From the NCBI GenBank assembly GCA_021799355.1, contig JAJZAQ010000002.1:1-64000 (forward strand): DNA of 64,000 bases, given 5' to 3'. Shown here one piece after another: positions 17,623-25,389 of this stretch. The notes under the pieces were generated by a model. The model was not told the DNA's origin. It did no database searches and saw only the letters and a program-made list of their open reading frames with translations. The translations under genes and the position numbers were made by a program. Numbering within the stretch: position 1 is the first letter of the stretch; every line of letters begins with the position of its first letter. This DNA comes from Pseudomonadota bacterium (GTDB lineage: Bacteria; Pseudomonadota; Gammaproteobacteria; Burkholderiales; Burkholderiaceae_C).

Positions 17623-18000
17623 TCAATTTTGCGTTCCATCACCACGCCAGAACCGCAGCGCGGCATACGCCACCCCCGCTGCCGCGCCGAGCTTGATCAG
17701 ACGCACCAGCCCGGCACGGGCCAGACGTTTGCGCAGCAGCAGCGACAGCGCCGAGCCCAGCAGCGAGCCGACGTAAGGATGGCGGCGCGAGTAGCTCCAC
17801 GCACGCCACAGCGCGTCCGCCGGCCGGGACGCTGCGGGCAGCGCGCCGGACACGATCTGCCGCACCAGCGACCCCGGCCGCGCCTGCTCGCGGAATTGCT
17901 CGACCGCCTGGGCGAATTCGACACGCTCGACCGCCATGCGCGCGATCAGGATCTGCTTGCGCACCGCAGCGGGAAGCGATGCCGGCGACGAAGGGGGCAT
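17623..18000 (-). CDS. YqjK-like protein
   Basis: A 125-residue protein from the ATG at 18000: a basic amphipathic N-terminal half (KQILIARMAVERVEFAQAVEQ) and a C-terminal segment with a likely membrane helix (LVRLIKLGAAAGVAYAALRF). It follows a YqjE-like and a YqjD-like gene, the order of the enterobacterial yqjDEK operon, and is assigned mainly by position. Its role is unknown; YqjD anchors ribosomes to the membrane in stationary phase in E. coli. Confidence 0.6.
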   Translation of the reverse strand: MPPSSPASLPAAVRKQILIARMAVERVEFAQAVEQFREQARPGSLVRQIVSGALPAASRPADALWRAWSYSRRHPYVGSLLGSALSLLLRKRLARAGLVRLIKLGAAAGVAYAALRFWRGDGTQN

Positions 18001-18022
18001 GGCGGGTCCGTCCACGACGTCC

Positions 18023-18418
18023 TCAGGGTTTGGAGCGCCACATCGCACTGTCTTTGGCCAACTCGGCGCGGGTGGCGGCAAACGGCGGCGGCGCGTCGTG
18101 CAACGCCGCGCGCAGTCGGGCAAGGCCATACGCGGCCACGCCCGCCTCGGCGGCGCCCAGCACGGCCAGCACCAGCCAGTGGCTGCGATCCCAGAAGACG
18201 ATGACCAGCAGCGCAGTGAGAGTGCCGATGGCCAGCAGCGCCGCCACCGCCGCCACCAGCAGCCACAGCACCATGCGCTGCAACCGTCTCCACTCCTCGG
18301 CAAACTCGATGCCGGCGAGTTCCAGCCGGCTGCGCAGCAGGCTGCCGCCGCTGTCGAGCAGCCGCCGCCATGCCGCGCGCAGATCCTGCGGCTGCGCGCT
18401 GGAATCGGTCTCGGTCAT
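18023..18418 (-). CDS. YqjE-like holin-X family membrane protein
   Basis: A 131-residue protein with an N-terminal amphipathic segment (DLRAAWRRLLDSGGSLLRSRLELAGIEF) typical of the Holin-X/YqjE family, then two membrane helices at about residues 48-75 and 80-100. Despite the family name there is no phage context. It is the middle gene of a yqjD-yqjE-yqjK set, 19 bases after yqjD and 22 before the next gene. Confidence 0.8.
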   Translation of the reverse strand: MTETDSSAQPQDLRAAWRRLLDSGGSLLRSRLELAGIEFAEEWRRLQRMVLWLLVAAVAALLAIGTLTALLVIVFWDRSHWLVLAVLGAAEAGVAAYGLARLRAALHDAPPPFAATRAELAKDSAMWRSKP

Positions 18419-18437
18419 ACGCTGGGCAGGGCGGGGC

Positions 18438-18740
18438 TCAGCGGCCGCGGTTGATCAGCAGCCCGATGGCCAGGCCGACGGCAGCGGCCAGGCCGATGGC
18501 CCTCCACGGATGGTCGTGGACGTAGTCGTCGGTGGCCTGTGCCGCGGCCTTGCTGCGCTCGACGACGGCGTCCTGCAAATCCTGCGCTTTTTCCACCGCC
18601 TGGCGCAGCAGCTTCATGCCGCGACGCTGCAACTCGGCGGCCTGCTCGCCGCTGCTGGCTGCGGCCTGTTTGAGAAGATCCTCGGCGTGGTCGATCACCT
18701 GGGCGACGTCGGATTTGATCTCTTGCACGGATTTGGTCAT
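18438..18740 (-). CDS. DUF883 (YqjD/ElaB) family protein
   Basis: A 100-residue protein with a long helical, coiled-coil-like region (about 5-70), the family's VHDHPWRAIGLAAAVG motif and a single C-terminal membrane helix ending LLINRGR. YqjD and ElaB of E. coli are tail-anchored proteins that bind ribosomes on entry to stationary phase. A clear GGAG precedes the ATG. It is first in its operon. Confidence 0.85.
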   Translation of the reverse strand: MTKSVQEIKSDVAQVIDHAEDLLKQAAASSGEQAAELQRRGMKLLRQAVEKAQDLQDAVVERSKAAAQATDDYVHDHPWRAIGLAAAVGLAIGLLINRGR

Positions 18741-18891
18741 GGCAGGCTCCTGAACGGATGAAAAAACGATTTGCTACAAAACATGTTAGCCCGCATTGCC
18801 GCGACACGGGTCGGTGCGGCCCACGGATGAGGGAGACAGCCGGCGCTGGCCGACCCGGCGGGCAGCCGGCACCGGCTGCCGGCGCGCCCTC

Positions 18892-19371
18892 TCAGGGGCG
18901 CAGCACCGCCACCAGCCGCTGCGGCTGGACGAACAAATCGAGCGCGGCGACGATGTCCGGGGCGACGAGCTGCGCGGCGGCCAGCACCAGCGCATGGCTG
19001 CATTCGGCACCGAGCACGGCCACGCCCAGCGTGGCGGCGCGCAGCATGTCGACGTCGTTGCGTCCATTGCCCAGCGCCGCGACTCCGGCGGGCCGCAACG
19101 CACGGGCGCGGGCGGTTTTGTCGTCGCCGTGACGCACCACGGTATGGCGCAGGCCCAGGCCGTGCAGCGCCTGCGCCACGGTGCCGTAGGTATCGCCGGT
19201 GAGCACTTCGACGTCGAGTACGCGGCCGAGCTGCTGCAGGCGCGCGGCAACGCCGTCGATCAGGCGTCCGTCCAGCGCGATGGTGCCATTGAAATCGAGC
19301 AGCAGATGCTGCAGCCGCAGCACCGGCGCGCCGGGGATGGTCAGGGTCAGCCCGGGCGGCGGAGCGCTCAC
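18892..19371 (-). CDS. HAD-family protein, soluble P-type-ATPase-like
   Basis: A compact HAD-fold protein of 159 residues without an obvious cap. Motif I is DFNGT (26-30), motif III Lys85 (GDDKTA), and motif IV GNGRNDVDM (101-109) with Asp106. The second Asp of the phosphatase DxD signature is Asn here, as in the group annotated as soluble P-type-ATPase-like proteins. The GTG start overlaps the end of rfaE2 by four bases, so the two are translationally coupled. A role in heptose phosphate metabolism is suggested by coupling only; it does not look like GmhB. Confidence 0.7.
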   Translation of the reverse strand: MSAPPPGLTLTIPGAPVLRLQHLLLDFNGTIALDGRLIDGVAARLQQLGRVLDVEVLTGDTYGTVAQALHGLGLRHTVVRHGDDKTARARALRPAGVAALGNGRNDVDMLRAATLGVAVLGAECSHALVLAAAQLVAPDIVAALDLFVQPQRLVAVLRP

Positions 19372-19844
19372 CGCTGCCCCCGGATGCGCTGCACCAGCGC
19401 CGTGGTCGACCGCCCGGCGAGGAAATCGATAGCCACCGCCCTGCCGCCCCAGCGCTGCACCAGCGCGGTTTCGGCCAGCGTGGCCATGTCGTAGTCGCCA
19501 CCCTTGACGTACACGTCGGGCCGCACACGCTCGATCAGCGCCAGCGGCGTGCGTTCGTCGAACAGCGTCACCAGGCTGACGCTTTCCAGCGCGGAGAGCA
19601 CCGCGGCGCGGTCGTCCTGCGGGTTGAGCGGCCGCTCCGGCCCCTTGCCGAGCAGCCGCACCGAGGCGTCGGAATTCAGGCCGACGACCAGGCTGGCGCC
19701 CAGCGCGCGCGCCGCCGCCAGGTACTCCACATGACCGCGGTGCAGGATGTCGAACACCCCGTTGGTAAACACCACGGGCCGCGGCAGCGCGGCCACGGCG
19801 GCGTCCAGCGCCTGCGGCGCGACGATTTTGTCCAGAAAATGCAT
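19368..19844 (-). CDS. rfaE2: D-glycero-beta-D-manno-heptose 1-phosphate adenylyltransferase RfaE2
   Basis: Nucleotidyltransferase that activates heptose 1-phosphate to ADP-heptose for lipopolysaccharide inner core. The 158-residue protein has the cytidylyltransferase-fold motifs FTNGVFDILHRGH (HxGH) near residue 25 and the VKGGDYD segment near 117. It is the stand-alone C-terminal domain of HldE; no RfaE1 kinase is adjacent. It overlaps the HAD gene (GTGA). Confidence 0.92.
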   Translation of the reverse strand: MHFLDKIVAPQALDAAVAALPRPVVFTNGVFDILHRGHVEYLAAARALGASLVVGLNSDASVRLLGKGPERPLNPQDDRAAVLSALESVSLVTLFDERTPLALIERVRPDVYVKGGDYDMATLAETALVQRWGGRAVAIDFLAGRSTTALVQRIRGQR

Positions 19845-19920
19845 GGCCGCAAGCTTAACCCCGCCGCTTGCGCCCGCGCGCATTCACCATTGTTCACGCC
19901 TGCGCGCGGCGAACGCCGAT

Positions 19921-19934
19921 ATGATTTTCATCAA
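19921..19934 (+). promoter_or_regulatory. FNR-like box in the clcA/rfaE2 intergenic region
   Basis: ATGAT-TTTC-ATCAA matches TTGAT-N4-ATCAA at nine of ten defined positions. It is about 40 bases before the proposed clcA start and 77 bases from the divergent rfaE2 start, so it could serve either gene. Confidence 0.45.
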
Positions 19935-19973
19935 TCCAAACCTCTTGATCGATCGGCTGGGGTGCTGCACCCT

Positions 19974-21419
19974 GTGATCGAGAAAGCGAGTCGCCCCGTG
20001 TCTTCCGCCTTGTTCGGCCGTCTGCGCCTGTTCTGGCAGAACCTCGACCCGATGGTGCCGATGACCCTGGTCAGCGCACTGGTCGGCTTCGTCAGCGCCA
20101 TCGCCGTCGAGGGCTTTCGTCAGGCGATGTACGCCATCATGCGCCTGTACTCCACGCAGGAACACCTGGTGGCCGCCGCCGCCGGACTGCCGCTGTGGGC
20201 GCGGGTGGTGATTCCGACGGTGGGGGCGACGCTGGGCGGGCTGGTGATGTGGGCCGGGCATCGCTGGATCAAGCGGCCGCGCGGCCCCGAATACATGGAG
20301 GCCGTGCTGGTGGGCGACGGCGTGCTGCCGCTGGGGCCCAACCTGACGCGCACGCTGTCGTCGCTGGTAGGAGTCAGCAGCGGCATCACCATCGGCCGCG
20401 AAGGCACGATGATCCAGTTCGCCGCGGTGGTGTCGTCGCTGCTGGGCCGGCTGGGCCGAACCGACGCCGCGCATCGCCGCCTGATCGTTGCCTGCGGCGC
20501 CGCCGCCGGTTTTGCCGGGGCGTACCACGCACCGATCGCCGGCACGCTGTTCGTCGCCGAGGTCATTCTCGGCGGCCTGGCCCTGCGGGAAATCGCCGCC
20601 GTGCTCATCGCCGCGGTGATGGGCGAACTCACCACGCAGGCGCTGTTCGCCACCGGCCCGCTGTATCTGTCGCACACCATCCCGGTGGTGGGTTTCTCCG
20701 ACTTGCTCGACGCCGTGTTCATCGGCGTGCTCGCCGGGCTGCTCGGCCCGGCGTTTCTCTGGCTGCTCGACACCGCGCGCAAGCGCTACCAGTCGTGGCT
20801 GGGCTTTTTGCCGCTGCGCATGGGGCTGGCGGGCCTGCTCATCGGCCTGCTGTCGACGATCCGCCCGGAGGTCTGGGGCAACGGCTACAGCGTGGTGCAG
20901 TCGATGCTGGTCGAGCACTGGGCACTGTCGACGCTGGTGCTGGTGTTCGTGCTGCGCATCGTCGCCGTCACCGCAGCCAGCGCCGCGGGCATTCCCGGCG
21001 GCGTGCTCACCCCGACGCTGATGCTCGGCGGCGCCATCGGGCTGATGGTGCAGCACATGGCCCTGCTCGGCGACGCCACGCACGCGCAGGCGCTGTGGGT
21101 ACTCGTCGGCATGGGCAGCCTGCTGGCCGCCACCACGCACGCGCCGGCGATGTCGGCGATCATGGTGTTCGAAATCACGCGCAATTACAACGTGGTGCTC
21201 GCCGCCATGCCTGCCTGTGTCGTCGCCTCGGTCCTCGGCAGCCTGCTGCGCGAACGCTCGGTCTACGCCGAAGCGCTCGGGCTGAAAGAAGGCATGACCA
21301 CGCGCACCTCGTTGTTCGACGCCATCACCGGGCGGCATCCCCGCGCCGCCCAGCCGGTGGCGGTGAGCGTGCCGGGCGACAGCCCCCCGCCCCCGCAGGG
21401 CGGTCAACGCAGCGACTGA
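19974..21419 (+). CDS. ClC-family chloride channel/transporter
   Basis: Membrane protein of the ClC family, about 481 residues with 10 or more hydrophobic segments. Signature regions are SSGITIGREGTMIQ (the GREGP equivalent, keeping the gating Glu) and AAGIPGGVLTPTLMLGGAIG (the selectivity-filter region before the C-terminal helices). No CBS domains follow. The start is uncertain: there is no ATG before the first membrane segment, and GTG codons at 19974 and 19998 both fit. The 3' end overlaps the end of the convergent litR-like gene by 16 bases. Channel versus proton antiporter cannot be decided from what I see. Confidence 0.85.
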   Translation: MIEKASRPVSSALFGRLRLFWQNLDPMVPMTLVSALVGFVSAIAVEGFRQAMYAIMRLYSTQEHLVAAAAGLPLWARVVIPTVGATLGGLVMWAGHRWIKRPRGPEYMEAVLVGDGVLPLGPNLTRTLSSLVGVSSGITIGREGTMIQFAAVVSSLLGRLGRTDAAHRRLIVACGAAAGFAGAYHAPIAGTLFVAEVILGGLALREIAAVLIAAVMGELTTQALFATGPLYLSHTIPVVGFSDLLDAVFIGVLAGLLGPAFLWLLDTARKRYQSWLGFLPLRMGLAGLLIGLLSTIRPEVWGNGYSVVQSMLVEHWALSTLVLVFVLRIVAVTAASAAGIPGGVLTPTLMLGGAIGLMVQHMALLGDATHAQALWVLVGMGSLLAATTHAPAMSAIMVFEITRNYNVVLAAMPACVVASVLGSLLRERSVYAEALGLKEGMTTRTSLFDAITGRHPRAAQPVAVSVPGDSPPPPQGGQRSD

Positions 21420-22384
21420 ACCCCGGCGTGACGCACACGCCAGTCGCGCACGGTGGCGGCCAGGTCGCCGAGGGCGGCGGTGACGCGGATCCCCGCGGGC
21501 AGCCGCCTGCGCAGCGCCGGGTTGGAGCCGCCAGCCCAGATGTCGATGCCCGCGGGCAGCCGCTGGCGCAAGGCGTGCAGCGCATCGATCACCTGCGCCG
21601 CCGGCAGGATGGAGGAAAAACTCAGCACCAGCACGTCGGCGGCGTGCGCGCGCACGGCCAGAAGGATGTCGGCCAGCGGCAGTTGCGGCCCGAGCTGCAC
21701 ACAGCGGCAGCCTTCGAGGGCGAGCATGGCCTCGGCCATGAGCAGCCCCAGGGTATGCGGTTCCTGCGGAATGGTGGTGAGGAGGATTTTCGGCCGGGAC
21801 TGCGCCGCGTCGCCCGGCGGAATGGCGCCGATGGCCGTGCGCAGCACGCGCTGGATGACCTCGGAGTACAGATGCTCTTCGAACACCTGCAGCTCACCAT
21901 GCATCCAGGCCTGGCCGACGGCGGTGTTCAGCGGCGCCACCACTTCGGTGACGCAGCGTGCCAGCCCCAGCCGCATCACCGCCTGCAGCAGACGCCGACG
22001 CAGCAGCTCGGCATCGTGCTGGCGCAGCACGTGCAGATACTCCTGGATGTCGGCGTCGCCGGGCGGCGCGGCCACCGGCTGTTCGGCGGAGGCTGACGGG
22101 CTGTCTGCCGCGGCTTCCGCCTGGCGGCTGAGGGCGTCGAGCCGGTCGATGGGCAGGCCGACGACCTGCGCCGGGCGGTGCCCGGAGTCGAGCAGGCGTT
22201 TGATCAGACGCAGCCGCTCCACCTGGTCGAGCGGGTACAGCCGGTCACCCGCGGCGTCACGCTGCGGCTGCGGAAAGCCGTAGCGCCGCTCCCAGACCCG
22301 CAGCGTGTCCTTGCCGATGCCGGTATCGCGCTCGACGGCGGCGATTCCCAGCAGCAAGGCGGAGTTGGCGGAGCGGTCATTCAT
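21404..22384 (-). CDS. litR: MerR-family, B12-binding photoreceptor regulator (CarH/LitR type)
   Basis: A 326-residue regulator with an N-terminal MerR helix-turn-helix (about 10-80; KDTLRVWERRYGFPQPQR), a helical B12-cap domain (about 115-190) and a Rossmann B12-binding domain (about 195-320). Trp160-x9-Glu170-His171 is the W-x9-EH signature that, in CarH, caps the upper face of adenosylcobalamin, and Glu208-x-His210-x-x-Gly213 supplies the lower His ligand. CarH/LitR proteins repress in the dark and release DNA when light breaks the Co-C bond. It is divergent from the gpx-folE2-lipid gene block, with a matching palindrome ten bases before its own start, suggesting autoregulation. Light response is inferred from motifs. 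Confidence 0.9.
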   Translation of the reverse strand: MNDRSANSALLLGIAAVERDTGIGKDTLRVWERRYGFPQPQRDAAGDRLYPLDQVERLRLIKRLLDSGHRPAQVVGLPIDRLDALSRQAEAAADSPSASAEQPVAAPPGDADIQEYLHVLRQHDAELLRRRLLQAVMRLGLARCVTEVVAPLNTAVGQAWMHGELQVFEEHLYSEVIQRVLRTAIGAIPPGDAAQSRPKILLTTIPQEPHTLGLLMAEAMLALEGCRCVQLGPQLPLADILLAVRAHAADVLVLSFSSILPAAQVIDALHALRQRLPAGIDIWAGGSNPALRRRLPAGIRVTAALGDLAATVRDWRVRHAGVQSLR

Positions 22385-22393
22385 CTCAAGGTC

Positions 22394-22406
22394 ATGTCCT
22401 GGACAA
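22394..22406. promoter_or_regulatory. Operator-like palindrome 1 (litR-proximal)
   Basis: ATGTC-CTG-GACAA, one mismatch from the TTGTC-N3-GACAA pattern of the two sites further right. It is ten bases upstream of the litR start, placed for autorepression. Confidence 0.5.
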
Positions 22407-22527
22407 ACAGCAAAAGGACGATTGCGGCAACCCTCCCGCGCCGCACGCAGCATGCATCGCGATGAGCGGGTATTTGCCCTGTGCTGCATATGGTAGCCGC
22501 ATCGACAAGGCGGCGATGCCCCTACTA

Positions 22528-22540
22528 TTGTCTAGGACAA
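22528..22540. promoter_or_regulatory. Operator-like palindrome 2
   Basis: TTGTC-TAG-GACAA, a perfect inverted repeat with 3-base spacer, flanked by A and AT (ATTGTCTAGGACAAAT). It is in the divergent region between litR and the peroxidase gene and is a candidate CarH/LitR binding site. Confidence 0.65.
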
Positions 22541-22581
22541 ATCAGCGAGAAGCTGGAGGACGGCGGCGAATTCACGCATCA

Positions 22582-22594
22582 TTGTCCTAGACAA
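22582..22594. promoter_or_regulatory. Operator-like palindrome 3 (operon-proximal)
   Basis: TTGTC-CTA-GACAA, a perfect inverted repeat 54 bases from palindrome 2 and 25 bases before the peroxidase start, where a bound regulator would cover the promoter or transcription start. Confidence 0.65.
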
Positions 22595-22619
22595 ATTCGT
22601 CGGCCTGAAGGAGATGTCC

Positions 22620-23204
22620 ATGCCCCCCTCCCGATTCCTCCGCGGCGTGGCCGCCGCTCTGGTGCTGTCTGCCGCCAGCGGCGTGGCTGCCGCCGCCCAG
22701 ACGGCTGCCCCCGGCGCAGTCTGCCCCGCCGTCCTCGACACGACGCTGCCTCGCCTGCAGGACGATGCGCCGCAGAACCTGTGTCAGTACGCCGGCAAGG
22801 TGATTCTGGTGGTCAACACCGCGAGCTACTGCGGTTTCACCCCGCAATACAAGGGCCTGGAAGCGTTGTACCGCGAGTACGGCCCGCAGGGCCTGGTAGT
22901 ACTGGGTTTCCCGTCCAACGACTTCCATCAGGAGATGGACAACAACGCCAAGATCGCCGCGTTCTGCAAAGACACCTACAACGTGCAGTTCCCGATGTTC
23001 GCGCCGTCGCACGTCACCGAGCCCAGGCCGAACGCGCTGTTCGAGCGGCTGATCCTGGCCACCGGCACCCAGCCGAAGTGGAACTTTTACAAATACCTCA
23101 TCGCCCGCGACGGCCAGGTCGTCGGCGTCTACCCCAGCACCACCACGCCGGACAACAAGGAGTTGGTCGGCAAGATCAGGGCGCTGCTGGCGCAAAAACC
23201 CTGA
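22620..23204 (+). CDS. Exported glutathione peroxidase family protein
   Basis: A thiol peroxidase of the glutathione peroxidase family carrying an N-terminal signal peptide (cleavage near AAAAQ, residue 27), so probably periplasmic. The catalytic Cys71 lies in [12 protein letters not shown], and the Trp/Asn pair is present in KWNFYKYL. The usual FPCNQFGGQE segment is FPSNDFHQE here, keeping one Gln. The ATG at 22620 has AAGGAG at good spacing; the ATG at 22614 is too close to it. It is first of the genes downstream of the LitR operators; detoxifying lipid or hydrogen peroxides would suit a photo-oxidative stress operon. Confidence 0.88.
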   Translation: MPPSRFLRGVAAALVLSAASGVAAAAQTAAPGAVCPAVLDTTLPRLQDDAPQNLCQYAGKVILVVNTASYCGFTPQYKGLEALYREYGPQGLVVLGFPSNDFHQEMDNNAKIAAFCKDTYNVQFPMFAPSHVTEPRPNALFERLILATGTQPKWNFYKYLIARDGQVVGVYPSTTTPDNKELVGKIRALLAQKP

Positions 23205-23244
23205 ACCCGTCCCCGGCCCCTGCCCCCCCTTTGAAAGGACCGCC

Positions 23245-24060
23245 ATGAACGCCCCGGAAACCCTGTTTGCCCATGCCGCCGCCGTCAGCCTGCCCGACGT
23301 GCAGTCCTGCCCCGACCTGCGCCACATCGCCATCGAGCAGGTCGGAGTGCGCGGTGTGCGCTACCCCCTGCACGTGCGCTGCGCCGAGGGCGTGCAGCCC
23401 AGCGTGGGCACCTTCGAACTGACGGTGGCGCTGCCGCCACAGGTCAAGGGCACGCATATGTCGCGCTTCATCGAGGTGCTCGAAGCGCACAAGGAGCCGC
23501 TCGATGCGCAACAGCTCGGCCACCTGCTGCAGCACATGCTCGCGCGGCTGCAGGCGACGGAGGGCGCCATCACCGTGCGCTTCACCTACTTCGCGCGCAA
23601 AACCGCACCGGTGTCTGGCGTGCAAAGCCTGATGGATTACGAGGTGACGCTGCGCGCGCAGCAGAAAGCCGGTGCGGTGACGCTGACGCAGACGGTGCAG
23701 GTGCCGGTGACCAGCCTGTGCCCGTGCTCCAGGGAAATCTCCAACTACGGCGCGCACAACCAGCGCTCGCACGTCACCATCAGCGCCACGCTGCGCGGCG
23801 ATCTGCCGCTGGACGAGCAGATCCGCATCGCCGAGACCGCGGCGTCGTGCGAGCTGTGGGGACTGCTCAAGCGGCCCGACGAGAAATACGTCACCGAATA
23901 CGCCTACGACCATCCGAAGTTCGTCGAGGACCTGGTGCGCGACGTCGCCGTGGCGCTGCAGCGCGACGACCGTGTGGCGGCCTTCAGCGTCGAATCGGAA
24001 AACTTCGAATCCATCCACAACCACTCGGCGTATGCCCGCGTCGGAGGCGGCAACGCCTGA
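23245..24060 (+). CDS. folE2: GTP cyclohydrolase FolE2
   Basis: Type IB GTP cyclohydrolase, first step of tetrahydrofolate and queuosine pathways. The 271-residue protein has the FolE2 domain with conserved metal-site Cys in [20 protein letters not shown] (about residues 155-175) and Glu/His residues in the C-terminal [15 protein letters not shown] segment. It is 40 bases after the peroxidase gene. FolE2 enzymes can work without zinc. In a LitR locus it may feed the folate antenna cofactor of a photolyase, although no photolyase gene is in the window. Confidence 0.93.
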   Translation: MNAPETLFAHAAAVSLPDVQSCPDLRHIAIEQVGVRGVRYPLHVRCAEGVQPSVGTFELTVALPPQVKGTHMSRFIEVLEAHKEPLDAQQLGHLLQHMLARLQATEGAITVRFTYFARKTAPVSGVQSLMDYEVTLRAQQKAGAVTLTQTVQVPVTSLCPCSREISNYGAHNQRSHVTISATLRGDLPLDEQIRIAETAASCELWGLLKRPDEKYVTEYAYDHPKFVEDLVRDVAVALQRDDRVAAFSVESENFESIHNHSAYARVGGGNA

Positions 24061-24084
24061 CCTCTGCACATCCCGGGAGCAGCC

Positions 24085-25389
24085 ATGCGTCTTGCCATCA
24101 TCGGCACCGGTATTTCCGGCCTGGCCGCCGCCTGGGCGCTGCGCCGGCACGCCCAGCTCACACTGTTCGAGGCCGGGTCGCACTTCGGAGGCCACACCCA
24201 TACCGTGGACGTGGAGCTGCCCGGCGAGGCACCGTTCGCCGTGGACACCGGCTTTCTGGTGCTCAACGCGCGCACTTATCCGCGGCTGCTGACGCTGTTC
24301 GCCGAGCTGGGCGTGCCGCTGGCCACGTCGGACATGTCGTTTTCGGTGCAGATTCCACTGCCCGCGGGCGACACCCTGGAGTGGAACGGCTCCAGCCTGG
24401 ATACCGTGTTCGCCCAGCGGCGCAATCTGGCGCGGCCCGCGTTCTGGCGCATGCTACGCGACATCCTGCGCTTCAACCGCGAAGCCACGTCGCTGGCGCG
24501 GCGGCCCGACACCGAGCTCGACCCCACGCTCACCGTCGGCGCCTACCTGCAGCGCGCAGGCTACAGCGCAGCCTTCGTGCACTGGTACCTGCTGCCGATG
24601 ACGGCGTGCATCTGGTCCTGCCCGCCCGGGCAGATGCTCGACTTCCCGCTGGCCACGCTGGTGCGCTTTTGCGACAACCACGGCCTGCTGCAAGTGAACC
24701 ACCGGCCGCAGTGGTTCACCGTGCGCGGCGGCGCGCGGCAGTATGTGCAGGCCATGCTGGCACACCTGCCCGACGCCCGGCTGCGCACCCCCGTGCAGCG
24801 CGTGACCCGCCATGCCGACGGCGTCGAGGTGCACACCGCCGACGGCGCAATCTGGTTCGACCGCGTGGTGTTCGCCTGCCACAGCGACCAGGCGCTGGCG
24901 CTGCTCGACGCCCCCACGCCCGACGAACGTGCCGTGCTGGGCGCCATCCGCTACCAGCCCAACCGCGCGCTGCTGCACACCGACACCGCGCTGCTGCCCC
25001 GCGCGCGCCGCGCCTGGGCGGCGTGGAACTACGAAAGCGGCCCGGCTGGCGGCACGCAAGCGCCCACGGTCTGCCTGCACTACCTGCTCAACAAGCTGCA
25101 ACCGCTGCCCACCACGCGCCCCCTCATCGTCTCGCTCAACCCGCTGCGCGAGCCCGCGCCACATACCGTGCTGCGCAGCATGGAGTACGCCCACCCCATC
25201 TTCGACCAGGCGGCGATTGCCGCGCAGCAGCGGGTGCCCAGCCTACAGGGGCAGCAGCACAGCTACTTCTGCGGTGCCTGGTGCGGCTACGGTTTCCATG
25301 AAGACGGTTTGAAGTCCGGCCAAGCCGCGGCGCAGGCCGTGCTGAACGACATGGCGGCGCAAGGCGCCGACCGCGCGCTGGCGGCATGA
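24085..25389 (+). CDS. FAD-dependent amine-oxidase-like oxidoreductase
   Basis: A 434-residue flavoprotein with the N-terminal dinucleotide motif (I)IGTGISGLAAAWALRR (residues 4-20) and the GG-motif segment GGHTHTVDVE (about 34-43), as in the flavin amine oxidase/protoporphyrinogen oxidase superfamily. A C-terminal GAWCGYGFHEDGLKSGQAAA closes the FAD site. Proteins of this type always accompany DUF1365 and a Cfa-like methyltransferase in light- or singlet-oxygen-induced loci of proteobacteria; the homologous operon of Rhodobacter makes furan fatty acids. A role in desaturating a methylated acyl chain is therefore possible but inferred. Confidence 0.85.
   Translation: MRLAIIGTGISGLAAAWALRRHAQLTLFEAGSHFGGHTHTVDVELPGEAPFAVDTGFLVLNARTYPRLLTLFAELGVPLATSDMSFSVQIPLPAGDTLEWNGSSLDTVFAQRRNLARPAFWRMLRDILRFNREATSLARRPDTELDPTLTVGAYLQRAGYSAAFVHWYLLPMTACIWSCPPGQMLDFPLATLVRFCDNHGLLQVNHRPQWFTVRGGARQYVQAMLAHLPDARLRTPVQRVTRHADGVEVHTADGAIWFDRVVFACHSDQALALLDAPTPDERAVLGAIRYQPNRALLHTDTALLPRARRAWAAWNYESGPAGGTQAPTVCLHYLLNKLQPLPTTRPLIVSLNPLREPAPHTVLRSMEYAHPIFDQAAIAAQQRVPSLQGQQHSYFCGAWCGYGFHEDGLKSGQAAAQAVLNDMAAQGADRALAA

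Noticed and set aside
15839-17776. Very long frame opposite coxA
   Set aside because: Its His/Glu/Arg-rich sequence is the antisense image of a GC-rich membrane-protein gene. coxA on the minus strand has every catalytic motif and a strong ribosome site.
17623-18303. 226-codon version of the YqjK-like gene
   Set aside because: The first 101 codons overlap the YqjE-like gene in another frame and are Trp/Arg-rich nonsense; the Met at 18000 begins a sensible protein.
18023-18418. Holin-like gene as evidence of a prophage
   Set aside because: The Holin-X/YqjE family is a normal part of the chromosomal yqjDEK operon, and no phage genes are nearby.
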